This document shows positions 9,145-17,196 of a stretch of DNA of 64,000 nt, one piece after another. The position numbers and the translations under genes are program-made. The notes under the pieces were generated by a model. That model saw nothing but the letters and a program-made list of their open reading frames with translations, made no database searches and was not told the origin of the DNA. This DNA comes from Actinoallomurus iriomotensis. Lineage in GTDB: Bacteria > Actinomycetota > Actinomycetes > Streptosporangiales > Streptosporangiaceae. The stretch lies in assembly GCF_030269445.1 (NCBI RefSeq), contig NZ_BSTJ01000001.1:1-64000 (forward strand), in the 5' to 3' direction. Numbering within the stretch: position 1 is the stretch's first letter; each line of letters begins with the position of its first letter.

Positions 9145-10686
9145 TCAGTGCCGTGCGAACTGCCTGGCGACGGTCCGGAAGATCCGCTCCGGCTCGTCGT
9201 GGTGGTACACGTGCACGGTCGCGTTGACGTGATCGCTGTTGCCGCTGATCTGCCAGGCCGACGGGTGCTCGAACCCGGGGTCGCGGATGTCCAGGCCGAT
9301 CGAGGACAGGTCGTCGAAGGTCGCGTCGGTGTAGTAGTCGCCCACACCCTGCCTCTCGTACAGACGGAAGGACAGCTTCACCTTCTTCTTGCCCTTCACG
9401 AACTGGGTGACGTCCACCGGGCCCTGCCGGTCCGAGCCGTTGATCCACATGAAGTTGAACCAGTCGGTGACGTCGGACTCCCAGATGACCTGGTCATCGA
9501 TCAGTACCTGCTTGAAGTGATAGCCGCCCAGGCCGCCGTAGAACGGGTCGCGGTGCCACCACGACAGCTCGTACCGCGGCGACGTCGGGTCGACGGTGAC
9601 CTCCTGGGAGGCCTCCGCGTAGTCGCCGGTTCTGGTGCCGACGTGCGGGGCGACGGTCAGCGCGAGGCGTCCGTCGCCCTGGCGCGGGCCCTGGCTGGGG
9701 TCGGTGAGGTTCTCGCCGGTGAGCTGGGTGCCGTACGAGATCACACCGTCGATCTTGTGCTCGCGGGTGTAGCGCATGCCGACGTCCAGCACGTCGTTGA
9801 CGTACCGCGCCGTGGGCGCGAGCACGCTGTCGAGCAGCCGGCCGGAGTAGTCGAGCAGGATGAGGCTGAGGTGCTTCTGCTCGGTGAGCGTCCGGATGGC
9901 GTCGAGGTTCGCCGCGACGGCCGACGCGTCGTTGGTGTTGTTGTCCTTGCCCAGGTAGGGGTACACGACGCCGTCGATGACGTCGCCGTACGTCGCGTAG
10001 AAGCCCGGGTTCGTGGCGGTGCCGTAGTACGCGATCGTGTACAGGCCCAGGTCCGGGTTGATCGACTTGGTGATCTGCCGCATGCGGCTGAGGTAGTCGT
10101 GGGTGAACAGCTCGGCGTTGTCGGAAGCCAGGAAGTCGTCGATGGCCCAGGCGACCACGTTCGAGTACGTCTTCGACAGCCGCGCGACCTGGTCGGCCCA
10201 GGTGAGGAAGTCGGTCTCGTACGGGCGGGAGCAGCGGCCCGCGAGGTGCGCGTCGTCGTTGGGAAAGCATTCGCTGGGCGGCGCGAGGCCCACCCAGACG
10301 CGAATGCCGGCGCGCTGGGCGGCCGGGGCGAACTCGTCCTTCAAGTCGGCCCAGTCGGTGGGCATGTCCCACACCGTGTAGTAGAAGGTGTTGACGTGTA
10401 GTTCCTTCAGCCGCTTGATGAGCCGGGGCGTGTCGATGTGCCGGTACCCGTCCTTGCGCGGCTTGGCCTCCCGCACCTGCGTGCCGATCGTGTTGCCGCC
10501 GGGGTGCGTGGCCCGGACACCGTCGGCGGGGACCCAGGGCCGGTTCGTGGTCGGCGCGGCCGGAAGGGCGGCCGGGCGCGCCGTACGCGCCGGGTGGGCG
10601 GCGCTCGCGGCGCCGCCGGTGGTGAGGACCGCGGCGAGCGCGGCGGTGACGGCGAGCCGGGCGGTGGAGGTGAGGGATCTTCGCAT
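9145..10686 (-). CDS. Secreted TIM-barrel glycoside hydrolase-like protein
   Basis: 513 residues from ATG 10686, which has a GAAGGAG ribosome site; the frame is open further upstream but lacks coding character there. Seen: signal peptide (residues 1-33, Arg-Arg start), then a TIM-barrel-like region with WVPADGVRATHPGGN, HVNTFYYTVWDMPTDW, GIRVWVGLAPPSE, VAWAIDDF, GVVYPYLG and ISYGTQ, where paired acids (AIDDF) could be catalytic. The last 130 or so residues look like a beta-sandwich domain (WWHRDPFYGGLGGYHF, DITQF-like segment). Inferred: an extracellular carbohydrate-active enzyme; the family number and substrate cannot be given by eye. Its upstream region is AT-rich near 10930-10970. Confidence 0.6.
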   Translation of the reverse strand: MRRSLTSTARLAVTAALAAVLTTGGAASAAHPARTARPAALPAAPTTNRPWVPADGVRATHPGGNTIGTQVREAKPRKDGYRHIDTPRLIKRLKELHVNTFYYTVWDMPTDWADLKDEFAPAAQRAGIRVWVGLAPPSECFPNDDAHLAGRCSRPYETDFLTWADQVARLSKTYSNVVAWAIDDFLASDNAELFTHDYLSRMRQITKSINPDLGLYTIAYYGTATNPGFYATYGDVIDGVVYPYLGKDNNTNDASAVAANLDAIRTLTEQKHLSLILLDYSGRLLDSVLAPTARYVNDVLDVGMRYTREHKIDGVISYGTQLTGENLTDPSQGPRQGDGRLALTVAPHVGTRTGDYAEASQEVTVDPTSPRYELSWWHRDPFYGGLGGYHFKQVLIDDQVIWESDVTDWFNFMWINGSDRQGPVDVTQFVKGKKKVKLSFRLYERQGVGDYYTDATFDDLSSIGLDIRDPGFEHPSAWQISGNSDHVNATVHVYHHDEPERIFRTVARQFARH

Positions 10687-11006
10687 CGTGACTCCTTCGT
10701 GGGGGACGTCAGGAGAAGCGGTCGATGAGGTGGGCCGGGACGTGACGTCCGGCCCGGACCGGTCGGTGCGACGGGAGCGGAGGCGATCCGCGCAAGGTGG
10801 GGCGTGCCCGGCCGGCGGGTGGGAGTCGGGAGAGAACGGCTTGGGGAACACGACCGCCGAGGTCAGGCCCGACCGGCGGTGGTCGTGGCACTCCGGGAGC
10901 GCGCCCTCCTTCGCGCATCCCGCTTTCTTCGATATTTCGTAAATATATTCGGCTTACTGAATATGTGTATCAGGGTGACGTGGACCACGCAAGAGCCGTT
11001 CAGGAC
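10687..11006. other. Non-coding interval upstream of the secreted hydrolase
   Basis: No convincing gene was found here. The right part contains the AT-rich stretch 10930-10970 with an inverted repeat ATATTC-N8-GAATAT (10945-10964), the likely promoter/operator region of the leftward gene at 10686. Confidence 0.5.
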
Positions 11007-11335
11007 GGCATCGCGCCCACCGTGGCACCGGCGTTCCGCCGGCTCCGTGACGTGCGCGGAGGGTCGGCGCGGCCGGCGCATGGTGGGCCGACGGTCCGCG
11101 AGCGCTCGGCGTGCCGCGGCCGCCGATCCAGCAGATCACCGGTCGCGTCGCCGCCCGCCACCGTCAGCGCCGAGCCGATTCCGCACGCGATCGCTCCGGC
11201 CGGGGGCGACGGGTACCCGCGGCAGCGCGGTGAGCATGTCGCGCAGCACCGCCGGCGAGGAGGCGGACGCCGGGAAGAGCTTGACGGCGTCGGCGCCGAT
11301 CTCCATGGCGCGAACCCACTCCGCCGGCGTCGATC
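11007..11335 (-). pseudogene. Decayed KDPG aldolase fragment (eda-like)
   Basis: Reading leftward from 11333, one frame gives STPAEWVRAMEIGADAVKLF followed by PAS and a leucine-rich segment, matching the Schiff-base-lysine region of 2-keto-3-deoxy-6-phosphogluconate aldolases (A..E....GADAVKLFPA). This frame stops at 11136, but a neighbouring frame carries GAIACGIGSALTVAGGD, the usual C-terminal GVGSAL region, so a frameshift lies between, near 11180-11195. The N-terminal half is absent and a stop codon directly precedes the homologous segment. Known: KDPG aldolase splits KDPG to pyruvate and glyceraldehyde 3-phosphate. Inferred: remains of a lost gene next to the KDG-type kinase. Confidence 0.6.
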
Positions 11336-11382
11336 AGGGTTTCGGCATGACCTCCCCGCGACACATCACATCTCCCGCGCCG

Positions 11383-12348
11383 TCAGCGGTACACCGGATC
11401 GGAATGGCCGGCGAGGTGCGCGAGCGCCCGAGCCAGTTGGGCGGACGTGGGCAGACCGTCGATGTCGGTGGCGGACTGGACGACCAGCGCCGCGACGGTC
11501 GCCGCCTCCGCCAGCGCGCGGTCGGGCGGGACCTCGCGCAACAGCGCGGAGAGCAGCCCGGCCGCGAAGGCGTCGCCCGCGCCCACCGGATCCGTCACCG
11601 GTACGGGGAACGCGGGCCGTGCCCACGTGCCGGCGGCGTTCGTCAGCACCGTCGACTTGTCGGGGTACTTGACCACCACGCCCTCGACACCGCCGTCGCG
11701 CAACGTGCGCACCGCGCGTTCCGCGTCCTGTCCGGTCAGCATCTCCAACTCGTCGGCGCCGGCCAGCACCAGATCGGCCTGGCCGAGCAGGGGACCCACT
11801 ACCGTGCGCCAGCGATCCGGAGCGCCGAGTTTGTGGCGGACGTTCGGGTCGAACGAGACCATCACTCCCTCGTCGCGCGCCGTGTCGATCAAGTGTCTGG
11901 TCAGCCGGTGGGTCGAGTCGGAGAGCATGGCGGTGATGCCGGTGAGGTGGAGCAGCCTGGTGCCGGAGGGCAGCGGCGCGTGCACCGACTCTGGCGCGAG
12001 CGCCGACGCCGCCGAGCCGGCGCGGTGGTACTGCACGTCGATGCCGCGCGTCGCGTGGCTGTCGCGCAGCAGCAGGCCGGTGGGAGCCGTTGGGTGAACG
12101 GTGACCGTGGAGACGTCGACGCCTTCCGCGCGCATCATGCTCAGCACCGCGTCCCCTGCCGGGTCCGACCCCACCGAACCGATCCAGCGCACCGAGTGGC
12201 CGAGGCGGGCCAGCCCGATGGCGACATTGCTCTCGGCCCCGGCGACCGAGGACCCGAAGCGGCGTGCCCGCGCCAGCGGCACGCCCGGCTCGGCCAGCAA
12301 GAGCAACATCGCCTCGCCGCATGTCACGACCTCGGGCGTACCGGACAT
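11383..12348 (-). CDS. PfkB-family sugar kinase, 2-dehydro-3-deoxygluconate kinase-like
   Basis: 321 residues from ATG 12348; the open frame extends upstream into the dehydrogenase gene but this start, 4 bp after that gene's stop, gives the usual N-terminus VVTCGEAMLLL. Seen: GAESNVAIGLARLG substrate-binding region, DPNVRHKL in the middle, and the C-terminal PfkB signature DPVGAGDAFAAGLL with the catalytic Asp. KDG kinases phosphorylate 2-keto-3-deoxygluconate to KDPG. That substrate is inferred from the family resemblance and from the KDPG aldolase remnant immediately downstream; other PfkB substrates (fructose, ribose, tagatose-6-P) are possible. Last intact gene of a three-gene leftward operon. 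Confidence 0.75.
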   Translation of the reverse strand: MSGTPEVVTCGEAMLLLLAEPGVPLARARRFGSSVAGAESNVAIGLARLGHSVRWIGSVGSDPAGDAVLSMMRAEGVDVSTVTVHPTAPTGLLLRDSHATRGIDVQYHRAGSAASALAPESVHAPLPSGTRLLHLTGITAMLSDSTHRLTRHLIDTARDEGVMVSFDPNVRHKLGAPDRWRTVVGPLLGQADLVLAGADELEMLTGQDAERAVRTLRDGGVEGVVVKYPDKSTVLTNAAGTWARPAFPVPVTDPVGAGDAFAAGLLSALLREVPPDRALAEAATVAALVVQSATDIDGLPTSAQLARALAHLAGHSDPVYR

Positions 12349-12352
12349 CGGC

Positions 12353-13666
12353 TCAGCTCTGGCCGGCCGAGACGTCGTGCTGGGACCACGGCAACGAGTC
12401 GCCGGCGTACTTCGCCGCACGCACGTCGCCCGAACGTGCGTGCCCCTCGAACAACTCCACCCGGCTGGCCCGGCCGCACACCCGGCCAAGACGCGCGCTC
12501 GCCTGCCGGTCGAGCACCTCCTGGTAGGTCACCGTCTTCAGATACTTACCGACCCACAACCCACCGGTGTAGCGGGCGGCTCCGCGGGTCGGCAGGACAT
12601 GGTTCGTGCCGATCACCTTGTCCCCGTACGACACGCACGTGCCCTCGCCGAGGAACAGCGCGCCGTAGTTCCGCATCCGGTCCAGCGCCTCGCGGGGCGA
12701 CGCGGTGAGCACCTCGACGTGTTCGCTGGCGAACTCGTCGGCCAGCCGGTACAGCTCGTCCAGGTCGGACACGACGTGCACCTGGCCGTGGTCGCGCCAG
12801 GCCGGCTCGGCCATGTCCCGTGTGGGCATCCCGGGAAGGATCTCGGCGATGTGCCCGATCACCTGGTCGGCGACGGAACGGGACGTGGTGATCAGGATGG
12901 CCGGCGAGTCCGGCCCGTGTTCGGCCTGGCTGAGCAGGTCCACCGCGACCACGAACGGGTCGGCGGTGTGGTCGGCGAGCACGAGGATCTCGGTCGGCCC
13001 GGCGAACAGGTCGATGCCCACCTCCCCGAACAACTGGCGTTTCGCCTCCGCGACGTAGGCGTTGCCCGGCCCCGCGAGCATGTCCACCCGGGCGATGGAC
13101 TCGGTGCCCAGGGCCATCGCCACCACGGCCTGCACGCCACCGAGCAGATAGATCTCATCGGCGCCGGCCAGGTGCATCGCCGCCACCGTGGCGTCGGGTA
13201 CCGCACCGCGGATCGGCGGCGTGCAGGCGGCGACCCGCCGTACGCCGGCCACCTTCGCCGTCACCACCGTCATGTGGGCCGATGCCACCAACGGGTACCG
13301 GCCGCCCGGCACGTACGCGCCGGCCGCGGAGACGGGGATGTGCCGGTGGCCCAGGCGTACGCCCGGCAGGGTCTCGACCTCGATGTCGGTCAACGAGTCA
13401 CGCTGGTACCGGGCGAACTCCCGCACCTGCGTCTGCACGAAACGGATGTCGTCGAGAACCGTCTCGGGTACGCGCCCCACGATCCGCGCGATCTCCTCCT
13501 CGCCGAGCCGGAAGCTCGACGGCGACCAGGAGTCGAATCTCTCCGAGTAGGCCCGCACCGCTTCGTCACCACGCGCGCGGACGTCCTCGATGATGCCCGT
13601 CACCACGTCGGCCACGGCCGTCCGCTGCGCCGGGGCCGTCGTACTCGCCGCCTTCAGCACTACCAT
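12353..13666 (-). CDS. Histidinol dehydrogenase-family NAD-dependent dehydrogenase (catabolic paralog)
   Basis: 437 residues from ATG 13666 (GGGAGG site); the start overlaps the stop of the upstream gene. Known: HisD-family enzymes oxidise an alcohol to an acid or ketone with NAD and zinc; paralogs include the sulfopropanediol dehydrogenase HpsN. Seen: YVPGGRYPLVASAHM, MLAGPGNAYVAEAKRQL, LSQAEHGPDS with the zinc-ligand Gln/His, FASEHVEV with the catalytic Glu-His pair, and a C-terminal GHARSGD. The segment LPTRGAARYTGGLWV differs from biosynthetic HisD (LPTGG-type), and no other his gene is near. Inferred: it oxidises a hydroxyl of the pathway substrate rather than histidinol. Confidence 0.82.
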   Translation of the reverse strand: MVVLKAASTTAPAQRTAVADVVTGIIEDVRARGDEAVRAYSERFDSWSPSSFRLGEEEIARIVGRVPETVLDDIRFVQTQVREFARYQRDSLTDIEVETLPGVRLGHRHIPVSAAGAYVPGGRYPLVASAHMTVVTAKVAGVRRVAACTPPIRGAVPDATVAAMHLAGADEIYLLGGVQAVVAMALGTESIARVDMLAGPGNAYVAEAKRQLFGEVGIDLFAGPTEILVLADHTADPFVVAVDLLSQAEHGPDSPAILITTSRSVADQVIGHIAEILPGMPTRDMAEPAWRDHGQVHVVSDLDELYRLADEFASEHVEVLTASPREALDRMRNYGALFLGEGTCVSYGDKVIGTNHVLPTRGAARYTGGLWVGKYLKTVTYQEVLDRQASARLGRVCGRASRVELFEGHARSGDVRAAKYAGDSLPWSQHDVSAGQS

Positions 13667-14814
13667 CCAGCACCTCCCAGTTTTCCGATGGCCGGCCGGA
13701 ACCGGCGTGCCACACCTGCCAGATCCTCCAGCCGGCCGGAAGGGACCAGCGAGAGGTTGTAGAGGTTCACCGCGTGGACGCCCTGGGACATCAGCGCCGC
13801 GACGCCCGCGTCGACGACGTCCGGCGTCCAACCGGGGCTCCAGGTGAGTGAGACGGTGACCGGCGTCGGGGGCGGGGCGATCACCTCGCGTACGTCGGCG
13901 TCGAGACCGCCGGTCAGGTCCGCGCCGATCCCCACCGCGTCGGCCGCCGCCAGCCCCCGTCCCCATGCCCCCTGCAGGCGGGCGCCGTCCGCGTCGGCGA
14001 ACACCAGCGGGCGGATCAGCGTCCCGGTGGCGCGCGCCGCGTCGCGTACCTCGTCGAGGAGCGCGTGTACGCCTTCGGCCCGCGCCAGGGCGATCCGGTC
14101 GAGCAGCGGGCCGGCCTCCGGCCCGGCGGCGGACCCGTACGAGGCCGACGCCTCGACCGCGGCGCGCAGGTCACCCGGCTCCACGCCGTGGCGCGCGAGC
14201 AGCGAACGACAGTTCGCGCACGCGCACTGTGTGACCAGCCGCCGCGTTTCCTCGCGGACCGTGTCGATCTCCACCGCTACGGCGTAGCTCTGCTGCCAGG
14301 AGGAGAAGAAGACGGCTTCGAGGTCGAGCAGGCGCGGTGCGAACCGGGCGCAAACGTCGCGGACGAGGTCGGCCGCGAACCCGCGGACGCGCTCGCCGGC
14401 CGGGCAGAGCAGCTCCGTATGCGGACGGCCGTCGAATGTGGTGGTCGCGGTGTCGGGGTGCGCGGCGACCACGCCGGCGTCCTGGAGGACGACGAGCCAG
14501 CCGTGGAACGCCAGGCCGTGACGGTCGGTCGTCCGTCGGAGGCGATGCAGCGCCGCCTCGATCGCCTCGTCGACGACCCGTGCCGGCCGCAGCGCGCCGT
14601 ACGCGCCGGCCTCGGCCTGCCAGTACATCGCGCCGGAGCGGCTGTGCGCGAACGTACGGTGCCGCGGCATCCATCGTCGGGAGGCGTGGTAGCGCAGGCA
14701 CACCGATACCGCGCCCACCCCGAGGTCGTGGGCGAGCTCGCAGATCCGCTCCGCCCCCGTGAGCAGCACGTCCTCCGGGAAGACGTACACCGCTGAGGCG
14801 TCCACCGGTGCCAT
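13660..14814 (-). CDS. Uncharacterised TIM-barrel-like protein with CxCxxC motif (paralog of 27680-28768)
   Basis: 384 residues; function not recognised. Seen: alternating beta/alpha pattern through the whole length, RYHASRRW near residue 42, RHGLAFHGWLVVL near 98, DVCARFAP near 153, then QCACANC with Cys197, Cys199 and Cys202, and near the end LYNLSLVP. The protein at 27680-28768 shares every one of these landmarks. Known: some sugar-hydrolase-like barrels carry a similar CxCxxC cluster near a conserved Glu, but no function follows from that. It is first in the leftward operon, overlapping the HisD-like start by 7 bp, so it probably belongs to the same pathway. Could be a hydrolase, epimerase or lyase. 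Confidence 0.75.
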   Translation of the reverse strand: MAPVDASAVYVFPEDVLLTGAERICELAHDLGVGAVSVCLRYHASRRWMPRHRTFAHSRSGAMYWQAEAGAYGALRPARVVDEAIEAALHRLRRTTDRHGLAFHGWLVVLQDAGVVAAHPDTATTTFDGRPHTELLCPAGERVRGFAADLVRDVCARFAPRLLDLEAVFFSSWQQSYAVAVEIDTVREETRRLVTQCACANCRSLLARHGVEPGDLRAAVEASASYGSAAGPEAGPLLDRIALARAEGVHALLDEVRDAARATGTLIRPLVFADADGARLQGAWGRGLAAADAVGIGADLTGGLDADVREVIAPPPTPVTVSLTWSPGWTPDVVDAGVAALMSQGVHAVNLYNLSLVPSGRLEDLAGVARRFRPAIGKLGGAGW

Positions 14815-15178
14815 CCGGCGCAATTCTATCTCCCAAATATTGGATATATGATCGATATGTCGTGGAAGGGAGTGTGTCAGTGGCGTATCGGCGAGGCAAG
14901 ACCTCGACCTCGCGAACTTCGACCGCGGAGCCGGTCGTCGAGAAGGCGCCGGGCCGGGCGGGTCGCCGTCCTGGCGTCCCCGGCCCTCCGCCCGTGGCAT
15001 GGAGGCCCCTGCCGGCCGGCGGGTCTACGCTGTGGCTGGCTGCCGGATCATCGTGCAGAACTCTCACAGCCCCCGCGGCCCCGTTGTGGCCGTATCGAGT
15101 TCGTCGCCCGGCGGCCGGGTCACGAATGACGGACTGGAGCACCAGTCCGTTCCCCGAGCACACCCAAGGACGGACGGG
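14815..15178. promoter_or_regulatory. Divergent promoter region between the CxCxxC operon and iclR-type gene
   Basis: No gene seen. At 14831-14862 lies an AT-rich stretch with the imperfect palindrome CCAAATATTGG followed by a GATCGAT-centred imperfect repeat, directly before the leftward start and likely its promoter/operator. A perfect 7-bp hairpin lies at 15131-15148 before the IclR start. Confidence 0.45.
15131..15148. promoter_or_regulatory. Inverted repeat before the IclR-family gene
   Basis: GGACTGG-AGCA-CCAGTCC, perfect 7-bp arms with a 4-nt centre, 30 bp before the IclR start. It could be an autoregulatory operator or a leader hairpin. Confidence 0.4.
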
Positions 15179-16075
15179 ATGAGCCGCAGCCGGCAGGAGA
15201 GCGTCAGCGATGACGGATCGCGATCGGCGTATCCGCAGATGCCGCCTGAGGAGCCGCCGGCACGCGAGCGACCCCGGCCGGACCGCCCGTCGCCGACCCG
15301 CGCCTCCTCCCCCGCGGTCGGGCGCGCCCTGACGGTGCTGGAGACGCTCGTGGCCGAGAACGACGGGATGACGCTGACCACCCTCGCGCGGCGCACGGGC
15401 ATCCCGCTCGCCACCTGCGCGGCGATCGTGAACACCCTGGAGGAGCGGGGGTACGCCGCCCGCCGCGTCGTGGGCCGCAGCCACTTCTGGCGGGCGACCT
15501 TCCGCCTGTACGGGCTGGGCGCCCAGCTCGTACGCAAGGCGGACGTGTCGACGGTGGCCCGTGACGAGATGCGCGCACTGGCGGACCGGCTGACGATGCC
15601 GGTGCACATCGGCATGCTGACCGGGTCGTCCGTGGTGTACGTGGCCAAGGAGGCCGGCGACGCCTTCATCCAGTTCAACACCTATCTGGGCAAGGTCTCG
15701 CCCTTCGACCTCACCGCCCTGGGAAGGGCCATCGCCGCCTACCTGCCCGAGGACGAGCTGGCCCCGCTGCTGTCCCAGTTGACGACCGGCAGCGGGCCGA
15801 ACGCCCACGCGCCGGACCCGGCGGCCTTCCTACGCGACCTGGAGAAGGTGCGCCAGGACGGCTACGCCGTCGAGGACGAAGAAGAACAGGCCGACATCGG
15901 CTGTGTGGCCGCGCCGTTCTTCGACAACGAGGGCCGGGTGGCGGGCGCCGTCGGAGTGACCGGCTTCGCCCGGGACCTGCACGGGGATCGTCTGCGCCAG
16001 GTCGTCGACGGAGTTCTTGAGGTGGCCGGCCAGGTCTCCATGCGGCTCGGCCACCGCTCCGGCCAGGCCGACTGA
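15179..16075 (+). CDS. IclR-family transcriptional regulator
   Basis: 298 residues from ATG 15179, which has AAGGA eight bases upstream; the longer frame from 14999 lacks such a site. Seen: a disordered Pro/Arg-rich head of about 40 residues, a winged HTH with MTLTTLARRTGIPLATCAAI and TLEERGYAARR, then the GAF-like IclR effector domain with SVVYVAKEAG, LTALGRAIAAYLPE and CVAAPFFD. It sits between the leftward CxCxxC/HisD-like/kinase operon and the rightward Gfo-to-ABC operon and probably controls both. IclR proteins often sense carboxylates, which fits a sugar-acid or aromatic-acid pathway, though the ligand is unknown. Confidence 0.87.
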   Translation: MSRSRQESVSDDGSRSAYPQMPPEEPPARERPRPDRPSPTRASSPAVGRALTVLETLVAENDGMTLTTLARRTGIPLATCAAIVNTLEERGYAARRVVGRSHFWRATFRLYGLGAQLVRKADVSTVARDEMRALADRLTMPVHIGMLTGSSVVYVAKEAGDAFIQFNTYLGKVSPFDLTALGRAIAAYLPEDELAPLLSQLTTGSGPNAHAPDPAAFLRDLEKVRQDGYAVEDEEEQADIGCVAAPFFDNEGRVAGAVGVTGFARDLHGDRLRQVVDGVLEVAGQVSMRLGHRSGQAD

Positions 16076-16124
16076 CCAGCCCAGGCCGCGTGAATCCGGC
16101 CCGGAACGGGCCGATATCTGACTC

Positions 16125-16154
16125 TTGTCCACCCGGAGGGGGTGCTGCTATCTT
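16125..16154 (+). promoter_or_regulatory. Candidate sigma-70-type promoter of the catabolic operon
   Basis: TTGTCC and TATCTT separated by 18 bp, with the first gene starting 43 bp downstream of the -10. Assigned by eye and not unique; an AT-rich stretch at 16166-16184 follows. Confidence 0.35.
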
Positions 16155-16197
16155 CCGATTGCCGGATTAGTTTTTAGTATTTCGAAGAAGGTGGCAG

Positions 16198-17196
16198 ATG
16201 TCCGTCCGCCTCGCTCTGATCGGCCTCGGTGACATCGGCCTGGGCGCCCACCTACCGGCCGTGCTCCGCTCGACTGAGGCCGAGATCGTCGTCGCCGCCG
16301 ACCTCGACGCGAGGCGGAGAGAGCAGGCTAAAGAACTGCTCGCCGGAAAGGCCAGAGTGGTCGACGACCCCTGGCCCGTACTCGCCGAAGCCGGCGTACG
16401 AGGGATCGTGCTCGCCACCCCGCCGTGGGTCACGCCCCGGCTGGCCGTACGGGCCCTGCGAGCCGACCTGTACGTACTCGCGGAGAAGCCGCTCGCCACG
16501 TCGTCCGCGGACGCCGCGGTGTACCGAGAGCTCACCGGCCCTCAACGTGGCCGGTTGCAGGCCGGCCTCACCTACCGTCACGACCCGGCCATCGCACGCC
16601 TCAGAGAGTGGATCGTCTCCGGCGTGCTCGGCGAGCCCCTCATGGCGCGCGCACACATCTACGACGAACCGCTGGACCGGGCCGACCAGGAGCACCTCGA
16701 CCGCATCCGCGCCACGCTCGAACACGGTAGCCCGGTGACGCACGAAGGCTCACATGTCTTCGACTGGCTCGCCCACCTGTTCGGCGGCCCGGCGGAGAAG
16801 GTGGAAGGGGGCTGGCAGGTGCGGACGGATCCGGACTGGCCACGGGCCAACCTGGCCGGAGCCCGGTTGCGCTACCCGGGCGGTGCGACCGCGCTGGTCG
16901 AGTTCGGCTGGCTCGTCGAGGCGCTACCACGGTGCGAGATCACCGTGCTCGGGCCGCGCGGCCTCGCCACGCTCGACGGGCGCACCTTCACGCTGGAGCT
17001 GGCCACGGCCACCGAACGGCGGACGGTCCGGTTCCCCGGCGAGCGAATGGAGCGTTCCTTCGACCGGCAACTGAGCCGGTTCGCCGCGCTGGCCCGCGGC
17101 GAGACGCCCGCGGCGGAGCCGAGCCTGGAGGACGGCCTGTCCGCGTTGGCGACGAGTGAGCGGGTCGCCGCGTGCGCCGAGGGGGTGGCCGCGTGA
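16198..17196 (+). CDS. Gfo/Idh/MocA-family NAD(P)-dependent oxidoreductase
   Basis: 332 residues, full length. Seen: N-terminal Rossmann fold with ALIGLGDIGLGAHLP, then LYVLAEKPLATS, the EKP motif that places the catalytic Lys, and a C-terminal alpha/beta substrate domain with THEGSHVFDWLAHLFG, where His/Asp replace the usual catalytic D..H arrangement. Known: the family oxidises or reduces hydroxyls of sugars, inositols and sugar derivatives. It heads the rightward operon, with GAAGAAGG upstream, and its stop overlaps the creatininase-like start. Inferred: oxidises a ring hydroxyl to a ketone, making a substrate for the next enzyme. Confidence 0.88.
   Translation: MSVRLALIGLGDIGLGAHLPAVLRSTEAEIVVAADLDARRREQAKELLAGKARVVDDPWPVLAEAGVRGIVLATPPWVTPRLAVRALRADLYVLAEKPLATSSADAAVYRELTGPQRGRLQAGLTYRHDPAIARLREWIVSGVLGEPLMARAHIYDEPLDRADQEHLDRIRATLEHGSPVTHEGSHVFDWLAHLFGGPAEKVEGGWQVRTDPDWPRANLAGARLRYPGGATALVEFGWLVEALPRCEITVLGPRGLATLDGRTFTLELATATERRTVRFPGERMERSFDRQLSRFAALARGETPAAEPSLEDGLSALATSERVAACAEGVAA

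Noticed and set aside
8380-10401. A 673-codon open frame on the plus strand across the membrane-protein end, the terminator and the secreted hydrolase
   Set aside because: It runs through a strong bidirectional terminator and is antisense to a gene with a signal peptide and ribosome site.
12353-13666. Calling the HisD-family gene the histidine-biosynthesis hisD
   Set aside because: No other his gene is near, the substrate-loop region differs, and the operon is catabolic. A biosynthetic role would need a search for a second hisD in the genome.
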